A stretch of DNA of 64,000 nucleotides, taken from assembly GCA_948567375.1 (NCBI GenBank), contig OX419762.1, positions 6,888,001 to 6,952,000 on the forward strand, written 5' to 3'. Source of the DNA: Lunularia cruciata (taxonomy: Eukaryota; Streptophyta; Marchantiopsida; Lunulariales; Lunulariaceae). Below, piece by piece: positions 27,693 through 40,516 of this stretch (position 1 is the stretch's first letter; each line of letters opens with the position of its first letter). Made by a program: the position numbers and the translations under genes. The notes under the pieces are model-generated. The model was not told where the DNA came from. It did not search any database and saw nothing but the letters and a program-made list of their open reading frames with translations.

Positions 27693-28130
27693 ATGGATGC
27701 ACCGGGAGGACAATTTCCCGCACCTAGCTTTCTATTCCCAAATCCATTTCACATCAAGGTTATGTACATCCAGCGTGAGCAAATGAGGGTATTGCTAGTT
27801 TATCACTTTGGTGTAGAATTCATGGACAGGGTGATGAACTCACCAAACCCAATTTTTCTACCTATGGTAATATATGACGGAGAGTGGGATTTGACAAGTT
27901 ACATTCTATTATGATGATATGGATATAAATGTCCCAAATCCTCTCCCTTTCAACACTCAAGTAGAAATCCATTATGTAGTGAGACCAAAAGGGATGTTTA
28001 GAGATTTTATGGTTAGGAATTTTGGCGAGGAGTATTATCAATGAGTGATAGTTTCTAAGGTCCCAATGGTAGTTCTGATAGTTTGTGCACCTTCCAAAAT
28101 GATCATATTGACTCTATATTGAAGTAAACA
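27693..28130 (+). pseudogene. Leader reading frame of element A, unknown function
   Basis: Between the primer site and gag lies a region encoding a protein that begins MDAPGGQFPAPSF. It has a counterpart at the same place in A' (47896-48325, minus). I know of no matching domain. It has no zinc knuckle, protease or membrane segment. Its position, upstream of gag and in sense orientation, is unusual for chromoviruses. It is broken in this copy. Confidence 0.6.
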
Positions 28131-31100
28131 TTAGCAATTAAGTGTTGCAAGAACCATGGATCCGCAGTTGCAAGAGCTAGTGCAAAGAATGCAAGGGATG
28201 TTGAATGAATTTTGAGAGATTAAGATGACCATGGAGATATTACAAAATCAAGTGCAAATCCTCAAGAACAATCAAGCCATGCAAGAAGAAGAGCCATCGC
28301 AAAACCCAATACCTGTGACTTAAGTACTTGGAGAGGCACCTATGCCTACAAACCCTATCAACGATGAAGCCACATTGCTACTCCGGACAAAGAAGACCTG
28401 CAACATCGAGCCTTACAAGGGCCAACATATGATGGGAGTAGTGGAAAATTGGATCTCGAGAATGAATTGATATTTTTGATTGTTCTCAATAGAGATCACC
28501 AAGCATGCTGTAGGTTTTCATGCGAGTACTTGACCGATAAAGCTCTCACATGGTATGATGCTTGGGAACAATCCATGTTGGCAGAGAGAAGGGAGGTCAT
28601 GTGGACAGCAATGCAAGAAGGATTTCTGAAGAATTTCCAATTGGTGGATTCTGTGCAGATGGCTCGACTATGGAGACTGAGACAAAAGAACAATGTACAA
28701 GTGTATGTGGAGGCATTTCTGGATCTACAAGTTGCAATAACCAACATGGGTTCAATAGAGGCTCTTGACATTTTCAAACAAGGGTTAAAGGAACGGTTTT
28801 GCCAAGAAGTCATGGTGCAAAATCCTTGCACGGTATTTGAAGCTATTGCTTGTGTACAAAGAATAGTAGGAGCATTAGGTGGAAGTGAAGGAGTAGTTCT
28901 ACTTCAATGTTATTGAGCAAAAATGCCACACATGGGTGGACCAATACCGATGGAATTGTGCAACCTTTGATTTTGAGATCAAGGAGCACGACCGCTTCAA
29001 GGGAAGCATGGACGGGCAGAAGAACAAAGAGATGGAGTCCCATGAGGAGAAGGAACTCAAGGAGAACAATGCAGTTGTTACAATTGTGGCCGTATTGGGC
29101 ATATATCTACCAACTACTACACTCATTTCTCTAGAGGCCCTTGGCCTTCATACAAGCAATCTTTGAACAACATGGAGAGGCACATTGAAGAGGAGGAGGT
29201 GGAAATCACTTTGGAAAACAAAGATCACCAGTAAATGTACCTTGTGACCTTATTGGCTTAATAAGGAAGCAAAGAAGCAAGGGAAGGAAGAAGACTAATG
29301 TGCAAAGATCCCGAAAGGCAACCTCACAATTCATTGTTGTCAATGGAGTCCTAGAAGGCAATCAAGTGAGAGTATTAATCGATCCGAGAGCAACAGAGAA
29401 TTTCTTATCTCACTTTGTTGCAAGAAGATTGGGAATGGATCTAGAGAGAGATAGGAGTGAAGAAGTAGAGTTGCATAATGGGCAAACAGAGAGGATTGAA
29501 TCATTACTTAGACGGGTAACACTCTCGGTAGGAGAATATCAAGAAGCAATGAGTGGCAAGTGATACAATTAGCTCATTATGATGCAATCTTAGGCATGCC
29601 ATGGATGGAGCATTACAACCCTATGGTAGATTGGAGGAAGAAAGTAGTGAGAACCCATCAATGGTCAATCATTGGGGTTAAAGAAAAATCACATAGGCAG
29701 GAACTGCCTCTATATGTCATAGGGACGGCAACTGTCTGTAAGACCGATAGATGTTTCATGGATCTAATAAGAGAAGTCCGGAGTGCACAACTTGATGGAC
29801 AAATTCCTAAGAAATTTAAGGTTGTGGTGGATGAATTTCAAGATGTCTTTCCCGATTATCTACCCTTAGAATTACCACAAAAAGTGAGAGTATCATAAAA
29901 TTGAGACACTCCCAAGGAAGACACCTCCTTGTAAGGCCCCATATTGCCTATCACCTCATGAGTTGGAAGAGTGTAAGACTCAAATTGAGGAGATGCTACA
30001 AAAGGGGTTCATCCAACCTTGTATATCACTATATGGGGCTCTTGTCTTGTTTGTGAAGAAGAAAGATGGTACAATGTATATGTGCATTGACTATCGAGGT
30101 CTCAATCAGCAAATAGTGAAGAACAAATACCCCTTACCTTGCATGGATGACCTGTTTGATCAACTCCATAGAGCAAGATCCTTCACCAAATTGGACTTGC
30201 AGAGCGGTTACGATCAAATTTGAATTGTAAAGGAGGATGTCTACAAAACTACCTTTTGAACCAAGTATGGCCACTTTGAGTATCTTGTGATGCCTTTTGG
30301 CCTCACCAATGCACCTACCACTTTCATGAGTCTAATGAATGATATATTTCATCCATACTTGGATAAGTCTGTTATTGTCTTCTTGGACTATATCTTAGTA
30401 TATAGTAGCACAATGACAAAACACAAACAACATCTACAAGAGGTCCTCTAAATTCTAAGACAGAACCGATTGTACGCCAAAATCTCAAAGTGTGAGTTTG
30501 GCAAGTTTGAAGTAGACTACTTGGAGCATAGAGTAAGTGCCGAGGGAATTCAAGTATTGACGGATAAAATAGAGGTCATTAAAAAATGGAGTGCCCTAGA
30601 AGATCAGACTCAACTCAAGAGCTTCTTGGGATTGGTGGGATTCTATCGTAGATTTGTCAAGGACTTCTCCAAGGTTGCATAGCCTTTAATGGCACTACTT
30701 GGCAAGGGGAAGAAGTGATCATGGGGAACCGTACAAGAGTTGGTCTTTCAAGAATTGAAAGTCGCCTTGCTACATGCACTAATTGTGAAGTGATATGACC
30801 CAAAAAATCCAATCAAGTTGGCTATAAATGCATCAAGCATAGCAATAGGAGCAGTCCTACAACAAGAGTTGCATGACGGATGGCATCCAATTGCATATTT
30901 CTCTCAAATTTTTTTATTGGTAAAGCAAAACTACCATACCATAGAATGAGGAGAGCTGGCCATCATTCTTAAAACCAAGCATTGGAGACACTATTTGGGC
31001 TAGAAGGCATTTGTAGTAAAGATAGACCACAAACCTCTAGTCTACCTCGAGACGCAAAAGGATCTATCTTGTCACCACATTTGGTAGGAAGAGTGGCAAA

Positions 31101-32666
31101 AATGCTTCAACATGACAATCACCTATGTGGAAGGTAAGAAGCAACTTGCAGACGCATCCACCCACATGCCAATGGCAAACAAGTTGGTGGCAAAGATTAA
31201 GATTAACCTTGAATTCTGGCCAGAGATTTTGGATGCTACAAAAATTGATCCACAGCTTGTAAAAGCACAATCATCCAAAGGCGTCACTAGCACCCAAGGG
31301 CTCACCTTTTGTGATGGAAAATTATGGATCCCAAATATCCAAGAATTACACACCACCATTCTAGCGGAATGTCATGATTTGGCCATTGCTTGTCATGTCA
31401 GAGTGGACAAGACCTTGGATGCAGTCCAATGCTATTATTATTGGCCCAAGATGAGCAACAATGTGATGGACTATGTGCATAGCTGCCTACTTTATCAACA
31501 GAAAAAAGTTTCTAATCAAGCTCTTGTAAGGCTCCTTCAAACTCTCTCCACTCCTACCCAACGTTGGGAACAAGTGAGTATGGATCTCGTCTGTGAATTG
31601 CCCAAGATCACCTTAGGGTTTGACTCCATCATGGTCTTTGTGGACCGGCTCAGCAAAATGATTCATGTATGCCCTACCACCAAGGATGTGACCACATCAC
31701 AACTAGCTCAACTATACTTAGATGCAATCTTCTCTCACCATGGCTTGTCTAGAGTACTTATCACTGATAGAGGCACTCAATTCACCAGTTTGTTTTGGCA
31801 AACACTCTTTGGTTTCTTCAAAACCAAGTTAACCATGTCCACAACTTACCACCCACAAATACATGGCCAAACAAAGTGGGCTAATCGCACGATTGAAGAC
31901 ATGTTACGTGGCTTCACCTTAGAAGAGCAAGAGAGGTGGGACACCCTACTCCCATTGGTGGAATTTGCTTACAACAATTTAGTGAATGCATCCACCCAAG
32001 TCACTCTATTCTTACTCATGTATGGTGAGCATCCCTTCACACTTCTAGCTTGATGAAGATCCGTCCAGTGGCTACCAAGGTCAATGCAATCAACACATTT
32101 ATTTCTAGAATCCAACAAGGTGTGTAGAATGCCAAGCACAAATTACAAATTGCACAAAATCAACAACATTTTGCTGATGCTGATGCACACCATAGGTACA
32201 TGGAGTTCAATGTTGGGGATCAAGTGTAGCTATTGACAACCAACCTCACATTAGTTGGACCTTGTAAGCTCAGACCAGATTGGGCCTTTCTTGATTCTTC
32301 ATTACGTCGGCACTGTGACCTATCACCTTGAGCTACCACCACACATGAAGATCCATCTAGTGTTCCATGTTTCCCTACTACACAGATATGCTCTCCAATC
32401 AGGCCAAGGTCATTCCACACAAGACATTCAATCTTGTCCGACACGCATTGATGGCACAAAGGAATATGAAATGAAACGTATTCTCCAAAAATGCATGCGT
32501 GGTACTCGCCATCCGCGAGTGGACTATCTAGTATAGTGGAAAGGTTACCCCCTCTATGAAGCAACCTGGGAGCCCACTGCCAATTTGACACATGCACCGG
32601 TGTTGGTGCAAGCATTTGAGCAACAATTGCACAACAAGGACGTTGCATCTTAAAAGGAGGGAGGTC

Positions 32667-33404
32667 TATAATACCAAGAGCTAGCCATATGATCTAGATG
32701 TGAAATTTGGTTTGGTAACATCTAGAATGATGTTATACATAATGTTCAAAATAGATCAAATAGAAATATCACCAAAAGAGTACTTCTACTAATAGGGCAG
32801 AAACCGAAATGGACATGAGACTTAAGACTTAGAATCAATAGCTAGACATATGATTTTAAGGTGAGAATTGGTTTGGTAACATCTGGAAGGATGTTACACA
32901 TGATAGAATAAACAGATCAAAAAGAGGTATCACCAAAAGGGAACTTCTACTAATAGAGTAAGAACCAAAATATGCTTGAAATCTTTGAAGGCAATTTTGG
33001 AGGCCTAAACAGATGAATTAGGCCTTGAAAATGTGCACACCCCCCCTCCCAAATAGAGGAGAAGTTGGTCTTACCCCCCTGGTTTGTCTTTTCGACAACT
33101 TTTCAATGGTACCTTACGTGATTTTGAGACTCCTACAAGAAGATTCCCTAAAAGATTCCATCCGGTCAAAGCTTGTTTGACCAACCAGATAGGACCTAGA
33201 CCGACATGTCACCCATCCAAGTAAGTAATCCAAGGGTGGAGCTTTTTGACATGTCATCTATCTGTGTGCTTAATCCTATGGTGGAGCTTCCTTGGAGCAG
33301 ATCCTCTTTGTCTATATAATAAAGAGAAGGTGCTCCTTTGGGGCACCAAATGTTGGAGTGTGTAATCTGTGTTTTCTCTCTTCTCTTGTCCTCAAAGTAT
33401 TACA
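32667..33404 (+). repeat. 3' LTR of element A
   Basis: This 738-bp LTR is colinear with the 5' LTR. It is preceded by a purine-rich tract (AAAAGGAGGGAGG) and followed by the duplicated target CTCAA. Confidence 0.92.
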
Positions 33405-35454
33405 CTCAACCCTTAGTTGCCTTGGATCAGATACATGGATATCAACAAGCTCCACCCTTAGAGTAGTTGCATGGATTGATGACATGTTAATCCTTGTCCT
33501 ATTTGGTTGACCAAACAAGTTTGACCAAAGGGAATCTTTGGAGAATCTTTCTAAAGGAAGCTCAGAATAATATGGGTGAAGTATCATTAGAAAGCTCTTG
33601 ATGAGATAAAAAAATAGAATGTTATAATTTTTGAGGCCTAATTCATCTTTTTAAGCCTCCAAATTGCCTTTGAAGTTTTTAGGGTATGTTTAGCCTTTGC
33701 TCTATTAGTGGAATTACTCTTTTGGTGACACTTCTATCTGATCTACTTAGACTATCATATATAACATCCCTCCATATGTTATCAAGCCAATTTCCACCTC
33801 TAGATAATATGTCTAGCTAATGGTATTACAAACCTCTCCCTTTTCAAGACACAACATCCTCATTATGAAGCTATTGCTAAAAACATTCCACTTACTCCAA
33901 TACATAGGTCAAGTTAGTTGTTGGCTCCCATGACACCTCATAAAATAGGTACCTTTTCCAATGTACAAGATATTCCACATGTGGATGGTAGGTACCATGA
34001 ATATATTTCTAGAGAATGATTGACTTTGTATTCCTCTGAGCCATCAATGAGTGTTGGACAAGGTCTAACTTCTTGTTTGGAATGAAAGTGGGGTGGTCTA
34101 GGTGCATATTTTCATATTAAGGAAACATGGAACATTGGATGGATCTTCATATGCAGTGGTAGCTTGAGGTGATAAGCCACTATGCTGATTTGATGGAGGA
34201 TAGAAAAAGGTCTGAGCTTACAAGGGCTAACTACTATAAAGTTGGTTGTGGACTTCTAGACTTGATCCCCAATGCTGAACTCCATGTGCTAGCAATGTGC
34301 ATATGCATATTGTTTTTGTAGATTTTGGATTATCTGCAACTTATACTTGGTGTTCTCTACACACTGTTGGATTCTAAAAACAAAAGTGTTGACAAAGTCA
34401 ACTTTTTTGGCAACTAAGTGGATCTTTACCAAGCTTGAAGGTGTGAAGAGGTGCTCTCTATACATGAAGAAGAATGATATGACTTATGTAGATGCATTTA
34501 CTAAATTGTTGTAGGTAAATTCCATCGGTGGAAGTAAGGTGTCCCATCTTTCTTGCTCCTCTAGGTAAAACCTCAAAGTATATCCTCAATAGTGCCATTG
34601 GCTTGCCCTATTTGTGCATTTGTTTGTGGATAGTATGCCATGGATATGGCAAGTTTGGTTTTGAAGATGCAAAAGAGTATTCTCCAAAACAAACTAGTGA
34701 ATTAAGTGCTCTAATTGGTGGTGAGCATCAAGATAGGCCATGGTGAGAAAAGACTACAACTAAATACAATTGAGGTAATTGTGGAGAAATCACACCTTGG
34801 TCATAGGACACATATGAATCATTATGCTAAGTTGATCTACAAAGATTACAATAGAGTCAAACCCGGAGGTGGTATGGGGCAATTCACAAACTAGATCCAT
34901 CTTGACCTACTCCCAATATTATGTAGGTGTAGGGAGGTGTTGAAGGAGTCATGTGAGAGCTTAATTAGAAACTTTATTTTTTTGATAAAGTATGCAACTT
35001 TGAATATACTCCATCACATTTTTGCTCATCTTGGGCCAATAACAATGGCATTTAATTGCATCTAAGGTCTTGTCTACTCCAATGTGATCTGCAATGGTAA
35101 AATCATGACATTCTGCTAGAATGGTGATTCTTAGGTTTGGGGTATTTGGTATCAATAACTTGCCATCATGAATAGGTGAATCCTTGGGTAATGGTTATGC
35201 CTTTGAATGATTGAGCTCCTACAATTTGTAGGTTGGTCTTCATAGCAATAAGGATTATAGGCCAAAAGTATGAGTTCATCTTTACCTCTACTACTAAATT
35301 ATTCACCATAGGTGTAAAAGAACAAGACCAAGGAGAGAAATAAGACAATGGAAGATTGGAGTGTGAGATCTTATTGGGACAATTGAACATGGGAAAACTC
35401 CAAATGCCTAACATGAACTTGGACTTTTGTATTTATAGCAAACATACAAGGCTC

Positions 35455-35630
35455 TTGAGAAGCTTCTCAAGATACTTTTTTCTAGAAGTTGCCTACTTGG
35501 CATGCAAGCTAAGCTATTTAGAAGCTTCCCAAGAAGCTTCATTCTAAAAGCTACCTACTTGGTGTGCAAGCTGAGCTAGCTTTTCAAGAAACTTCCTCTT
35601 AAAAGTCACCACTTGGCATGCATGTTACCC
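35455..35630. repeat. Three tandem ~60-65-bp units inside the left LTR of D
   Basis: Three imperfect units share CTTCTCAAGA.. / CTAGAAG / CTACTTGG-TGCAAGCT-AGCTA. The right LTR of D stops being recognisable inside the first such unit. Short palindromic AAGCTTCTTGAGAAGCTT-like strings recur. Confidence 0.65.
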
Positions 35631-36181
35631 AATACTTTGGAATGTACCAAGTAGCTTTCTAGATATTTCTAGAATATTCTATGCTAGTTTGACCTATTTG
35701 CTACTTTTTTAGCCTTGACTAACTCGTTGGTAAACTCCATATTTTTACATATTCTTCCACTGCTAGTTGATGTTATCCTTGTCACCATTGAAGCTTAAAA
35801 TTTTTGGATGGCTGTTTGTGCATTTTGGAGATAAGAAAGAGACTTCCAAGTGGTATCATGAAGGAGATACCCTTTCTAGAGGACCTTGTACTTTGTATGT
35901 TGTTGCCGTCCTCATTGAATGTGGTGACGTGCAAGGATACAATCAATTTCATAATCCTCATGATCATTGATAGTGATAGGAAGATGTGGAGGTTGGACAT
36001 AAGAGGAAAAAGGAAATGGATTAGGAACAAAGAGTTTCAACTTGGAAACATAAAAGACAAGGTGGATATGACAAGGTAAGGCAAGTAGATAAACAATAAG
36101 AGAAATGATTTTGGTGATATAAAAGGGTTCTATTCAATTAGGAGTACGTTTATGGACTTGGGTATCAAGTGGAAGGAGTAG

Positions 36182-36943
36182 TGTAATCTTCCAAGGATAA
36201 GAGATCTAAAGAGAAACATAGGAGAAGACACATAAGCTTCACTCTCAATACTCCAATACCTCAAAGGGGCACTTTGACTTTATTATATAGCAAAGAAGAT
36301 TCCCTCAAAGGCAGCTCCACCCTTGGATCATATACATGGATAAGTGACTTGGCAAGGAGCCCTACCCATAGATTAGTTTCATGCATGGATAACATGTTAG
36401 TTTTGGTCCTATTTGGTTGGTCAAAAAAGCTTTGACTAGAAGGAATCTTTAGCAAATCTTCTTGTATGAATATCATAATCACATGGGTGAGGTACCATTG
36501 GAAAGCTCTCAATGAGACAAAATTGGCGGGGAAGGGGGGAGGAATGGAAGGCCAACCTTCTTTGTCCTTGGGGGTGATGTCACACATTTTTAGGCTTAAT
36601 TCATCCATTTAGGCCTCCAAAATTGACTTTGAAGTCTTTAGATTATCTTCAGCTCTTGCTTTATTGGTAGAAGTATTCTCTTGGTGATACCTCCATCTGA
36701 TCTACTTATTCCATTATCTATAATATCCTTTTGGATGTTACAAAGCCAATTTTCATCTTTAGATAATATGTCTAGCTATTTGATTACATTTTTAGGTTGT
36801 TTTTGGCTCTTACTCTATTTAGTACAAGTGCTCTTTTGGTGACACCTCTATCAGATCAATCTATCTCATCATACCTAACATCCTTTTAGGTGTTACCAAG
36901 TCAATTTTCACCACTAGATAATATATCTAGCATTGGTATTACA
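36182..36943 (-). mobile_element. Solo LTR of the A family, inside D
   Basis: A 762-bp LTR (TGTAAT...TATTACA on the plus strand) is flanked by a perfect 5-bp duplication, AGTAG, at 36177-36181 and 36944-36948. It is minus in orientation and carries the same inner duplication as the LTRs of A and A'. No internal sequence lies next to it, as expected after recombination between two LTRs. Confidence 0.9.
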
Positions 36944-39060
36944 AGTAGGTTACTAGAGGAGAGCATGCCCTTATTACCAAGCTGAAAGGTGAGATCACAA
37001 TGATGATGGTTTGCATATTGCTTTTGACAATTTGAGCAACAAGGAGATAAATTTGGCTTGTTGGAGGGATTGGGGTATGGTGGTCAAGAAGGTGGAAGTA
37101 TGAGGAACATGAGGTGGGGGAGGAGCAAGAAGGGAATCTAGAACAAGTGGATCTTGGCCAAAATTAAGGAAGAAAGGAGAGAATCCGATGCTTGCATGTT
37201 TGGAATTATTGTATGCAAACTCAACAACTGCAAGATATTCATCCTAGTTCATATAGAAAATGTTGACAAAGGCACAAAGCATATCTTCCAAGGTGCAATT
37301 TGCACATTCAATTTGTCCATCAGTTTGAGAATGATAGGCCGTGAACAAAGCAAAGTTTGTGCCAAGTATCTAGAAGAGTGTTTACCAAATTTTTCAAGTG
37401 AGTCAAAGATTATGGTCAAAGATGGATACATTAGGCATCTCATGATGCTTGAAGGCATTGTTGAAGTAGATATGCACAAATGTTGGAGCATCCACAATAT
37501 TAAAGATTGGTGCCAAATGAGTTTGCTTACTAAACTTATCTACAAGCATCATAATTATTATGTGACCTTGCTTTGTCTTGGGTAAAGATGTGTTGAGATC
37601 TAAGCTCATGTGTTCTCATCAAACCAATAGGATGGCGAGTGGTTGAAAGAGTCTGCTCAATTTTTGGTTGTTGGTCTTGTTGTGTTGGCAACTCCCATAA
37701 GATTAAAAAAACTCTTTAACATCTTGTGCCATGTTGGGCCACCACCATTGACATTGGAGGGTACTCAAGGTCTTGTCCACATCCATGTGACCAATGATTG
37801 TTATGTCATGAGCTTCTTGAAGGTGCACAAGTTAGAGATCACCCTTGGCTAGAACATAGACCTAGTTCTCACAAAATAGAAGCCTTTCCTTGAAGTAGAA
37901 GGTGTGGTGAGGGGCTTGAAGTCCATATTTAGTTGGCAAGACACAAAGGCAATGAGATGTAACACACTTGAGAGTTCCTACTCTAACACTACTCCAATCA
38001 AAAAGTTAGAAACATCAAAATCAACCACACAAGGTAGTTGAAGGTCATATGGTTGAAGAATGGGTCTTGAAGACACCATATGTTTTAACTTCTAGAATGC
38101 TTCTTTGTGCTTGGTGTTCCACTGAAAGCTCAAGTTCTTCCCTAAGAGGTCAGTCAATGGTGCGGCCACATGAGCATATTAGTAGATGAACCGTCAGTAA
38201 AATCTTGCCAATCCATTAAATGCCCATAATTTTGTAACATCTTTTGGAGTAGGCCAAATAGTAATGGCCTTGATTTTCTCCTCTTCCATCTTGTGACCCA
38301 AGAAAGGAATTTCCTTTTGCCAAAAGATACACTTTGACTTCTTGCAGTAAAACTTCCACTAACCTAGTCATCTTAGTACTTCTTGCACATCCTACCTTTG
38401 TCTTGCTATGGACTAAAATATCAACCAAGAACACCACCACATACTGATCTAATAGCCTATCCAACACTTGATGCATCCAATCCATGAAAATTGTTAGAGC
38501 ATTAGTGAGCCCAAAAGGTAGAACTCTTCATTGAAAATGCACATACCTTGTACAAAAGGAAATCTTCTCTATCATTGGGAGTTTTCCAATAGCCACTTTG
38601 GAGATCCAACTTGGAGAAGTATTGTGCTCCACTCAATTGATTGAGCAAGTCATCAATTCAAGGTAAGGGATATGCATTTTTCATTAATTTTTTATTGAGG
38701 CCACAATAATCAATACAAAAGTGAAGTCCTCCATCCTTCTTTGGAACAAATAGTACCATTGCTCCACAAGGAGATGTACTATGTAGTATGAAATCCTTAT
38801 CCAAAAACTCTATCAGTGTTGTTCAAAGTTCATCCAACTCCTTTGGTGAGAGCTAATAGATTGGTCTACTCATTGGAGTACTTCCTAGCAATAGCTCAAT
38901 CTTGAAGTGCACACCACGATTGGAGGGTAATTCCTTTGGTAGATCATCCAAAAACACATCAGAAAACTCTTGACTATTTGATCAACTATTGCTTGATGAG
39001 GCTTTTGGTCCTCCTTAGATCCTCTATGCACCATCAGCTTGATCCACACTACAAAAATAA

Positions 39061-39181
39061 ACTTATCTTCCTCCAAAACTTGGCTCTATGGCTACTTTAC
39101 TAAAAAACTTCACATCTTGGGATTTATCTTCCTTCAAAACTTGCTCTATGGCTTCTTTCTTGACAAACTTCCCATCTTGGG
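39061..39181. repeat. Two tandem ~60-bp units inside D
   Basis: 39061-39121 and 39122-39181 are two copies with about ten differences. Both hold TTATCTTCC-TCAAAACTTG, CTCTATGGCT and ACATCTTGGGA-like ends. It is a local duplication in the reverse-transcriptase/RNase-side part of D. Confidence 0.8.
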
Positions 39182-40516
39182 ACTAATCAATTTCTAATTG
39201 GCGGCTTGAAATCTCCTATGGGGATTAATTTTTTCCTTAATCATTCCTCTCCACAAAATCCATTTGGGAAATTTGTCAAGGTCACTCATTCTTGAATGAA
39301 CATTTGAGAATGTAATGTCCGATCTGGTGATAAATAAAAGTAACCACCATTTTCTCAATTTGCAATGCTAAGTGGTCTACATTGGATGCCATCAATCTCC
39401 ATTAGTATTGGCTCCTTCATCCATGTGTAATGTGTTGGTAGGCTTTATGAAGGTTGAGGTTGAGATCAAGTTATCACAATCAAGGTGTCAAAACGCTCAA
39501 CCAATTGTATGGCTTCCTCGAAGTGTTTTGACACTTCCATAGTCATTTCCAATTTGGTTTGTGACTTCAAGCCCCTCACAAATTGATCCAAAGCTTCACA
39601 ATCCAATATATCAAGAATTTGCATAATGGTGTTTTGGAATTGCATGATATAGTTTCTTATAGAACCAATTTGCTTCAACTCTATCAACTTATCTTATTTT
39701 GCTTGTGTGGCATTTATTGCTTGGAATTGCTCAATTATTGTACTCTTGAATTCCTCTCATGTCAAGATTGGTGCAACAAACTACCATTCAGCTTGCTCCA
39801 ATTAGAACCGCCACCATATTTGCCACTCCATCCAATTGGCTTAAAGCTAAGAGAATTTATTTCCATTCATCTTGAAGATTCATAGTCTCAAAATAACATT
39901 CACAGTCAAATGAAAAATTCTCCCTTGTATCCAAGAGATTCTTGCCTTCAAATACCTTGGGTTTTCAAAATTGGATTTGCTCTTCTCCTTCTCAAAATGG
40001 TGCTCTCCCTACATGCTCTTGTCATTGATGGTCTTGTTTTTCCAACAATTGATTAAGGTGCTAGATTTGTTGTTGCATAACAATGATAACTTTGGGCATT
40101 AACACCATAGCCATTGCTTTATGAAATTATCTACAATTCATCTCAATTAACATGTAGATGCAACACGTCCATTTTTCTCCATAAGTTACAATAAGAAGTA
40201 CCAAGGGTCATTAGATAAGGTGATTGTATTCATAAAATTTTGCATGAAATGATGCTTGCGTAGTACACAAACACAAAAATTCTGATGGTTTAGTAGAAAT
40301 GGATTTGGTGGTCCATAGATTCCATCCATGCCATTCATACTCTAATACCAATGTTAAAGATCAAGACCAAGGGGAGAAATATGAATGGAAGACCAGAGTG
40401 GGAGATCTCATTGGGACATTTGAATGAGAGGAAAGTCCTAATGCCTAGCATGACTTGGGCTTTGGTATTTATAGGGAGCATACAAGGCTCTTGAGAAACT
40501 TCTCAAGAAGCTTTTG

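Larger units (their letters stand above)
26817..33404 (+). mobile_element. A: Ty3/gypsy chromovirus copy, nested in an LTR of B
   Basis: Both LTRs (26817-27552 and 32667-33404) begin TRTAATACC and end TATTACA. The 5-bp target-site duplication CTCAA is perfect (26812-26816 and 33405-33409). Parts in order: 5' LTR, tRNA-iMet primer site (27554-27565), a leader reading frame (about 27693-28130), gag (about 28150-29230), protease (about 29320-29570), reverse transcriptase and RNase H (about 29960-31090), integrase (about 31112-32050) and a 3' region matching the GPY/chromodomain end (about 32230-32590), then a purine tract (32652-32664). By eye the LTRs differ at about 8 % over their first 370 bp, so the copy is moderately old. 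It is broken, with roughly ten or more breaks. The LTRs contain an internal duplication of about 160 bp (about 26830-26985 and 26995-27150). Confidence 0.92.
35313..40516 (-). mobile_element. D: Ty3/gypsy element of another family, nested in B
   Basis: The left LTR (3' LTR in its own orientation) is 35313-35749, TGTAAAAG...TTTTTACA. The right LTR starts at 40352 and is recognisable for about 165 bp. A primer site for initiator tRNA-Met (40339-40350, minus) adjoins it with a one-base spacer. Parts on the minus strand are gag-like sequence (about 39466-39690), reverse transcriptase (about 38200-38900; the FLVDILVHS block corresponds to the YxDD region) and an integrase core (about 37250-37610). 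It is broken throughout, with many breaks. It is younger than B, which it interrupts, and older than the solo LTR inside it. Confidence 0.75.

Noticed and set aside
37154-37585. A 143-codon plus-strand gene
   Set aside because: It is antisense to the integrase region of element D and has no independent coding signal.
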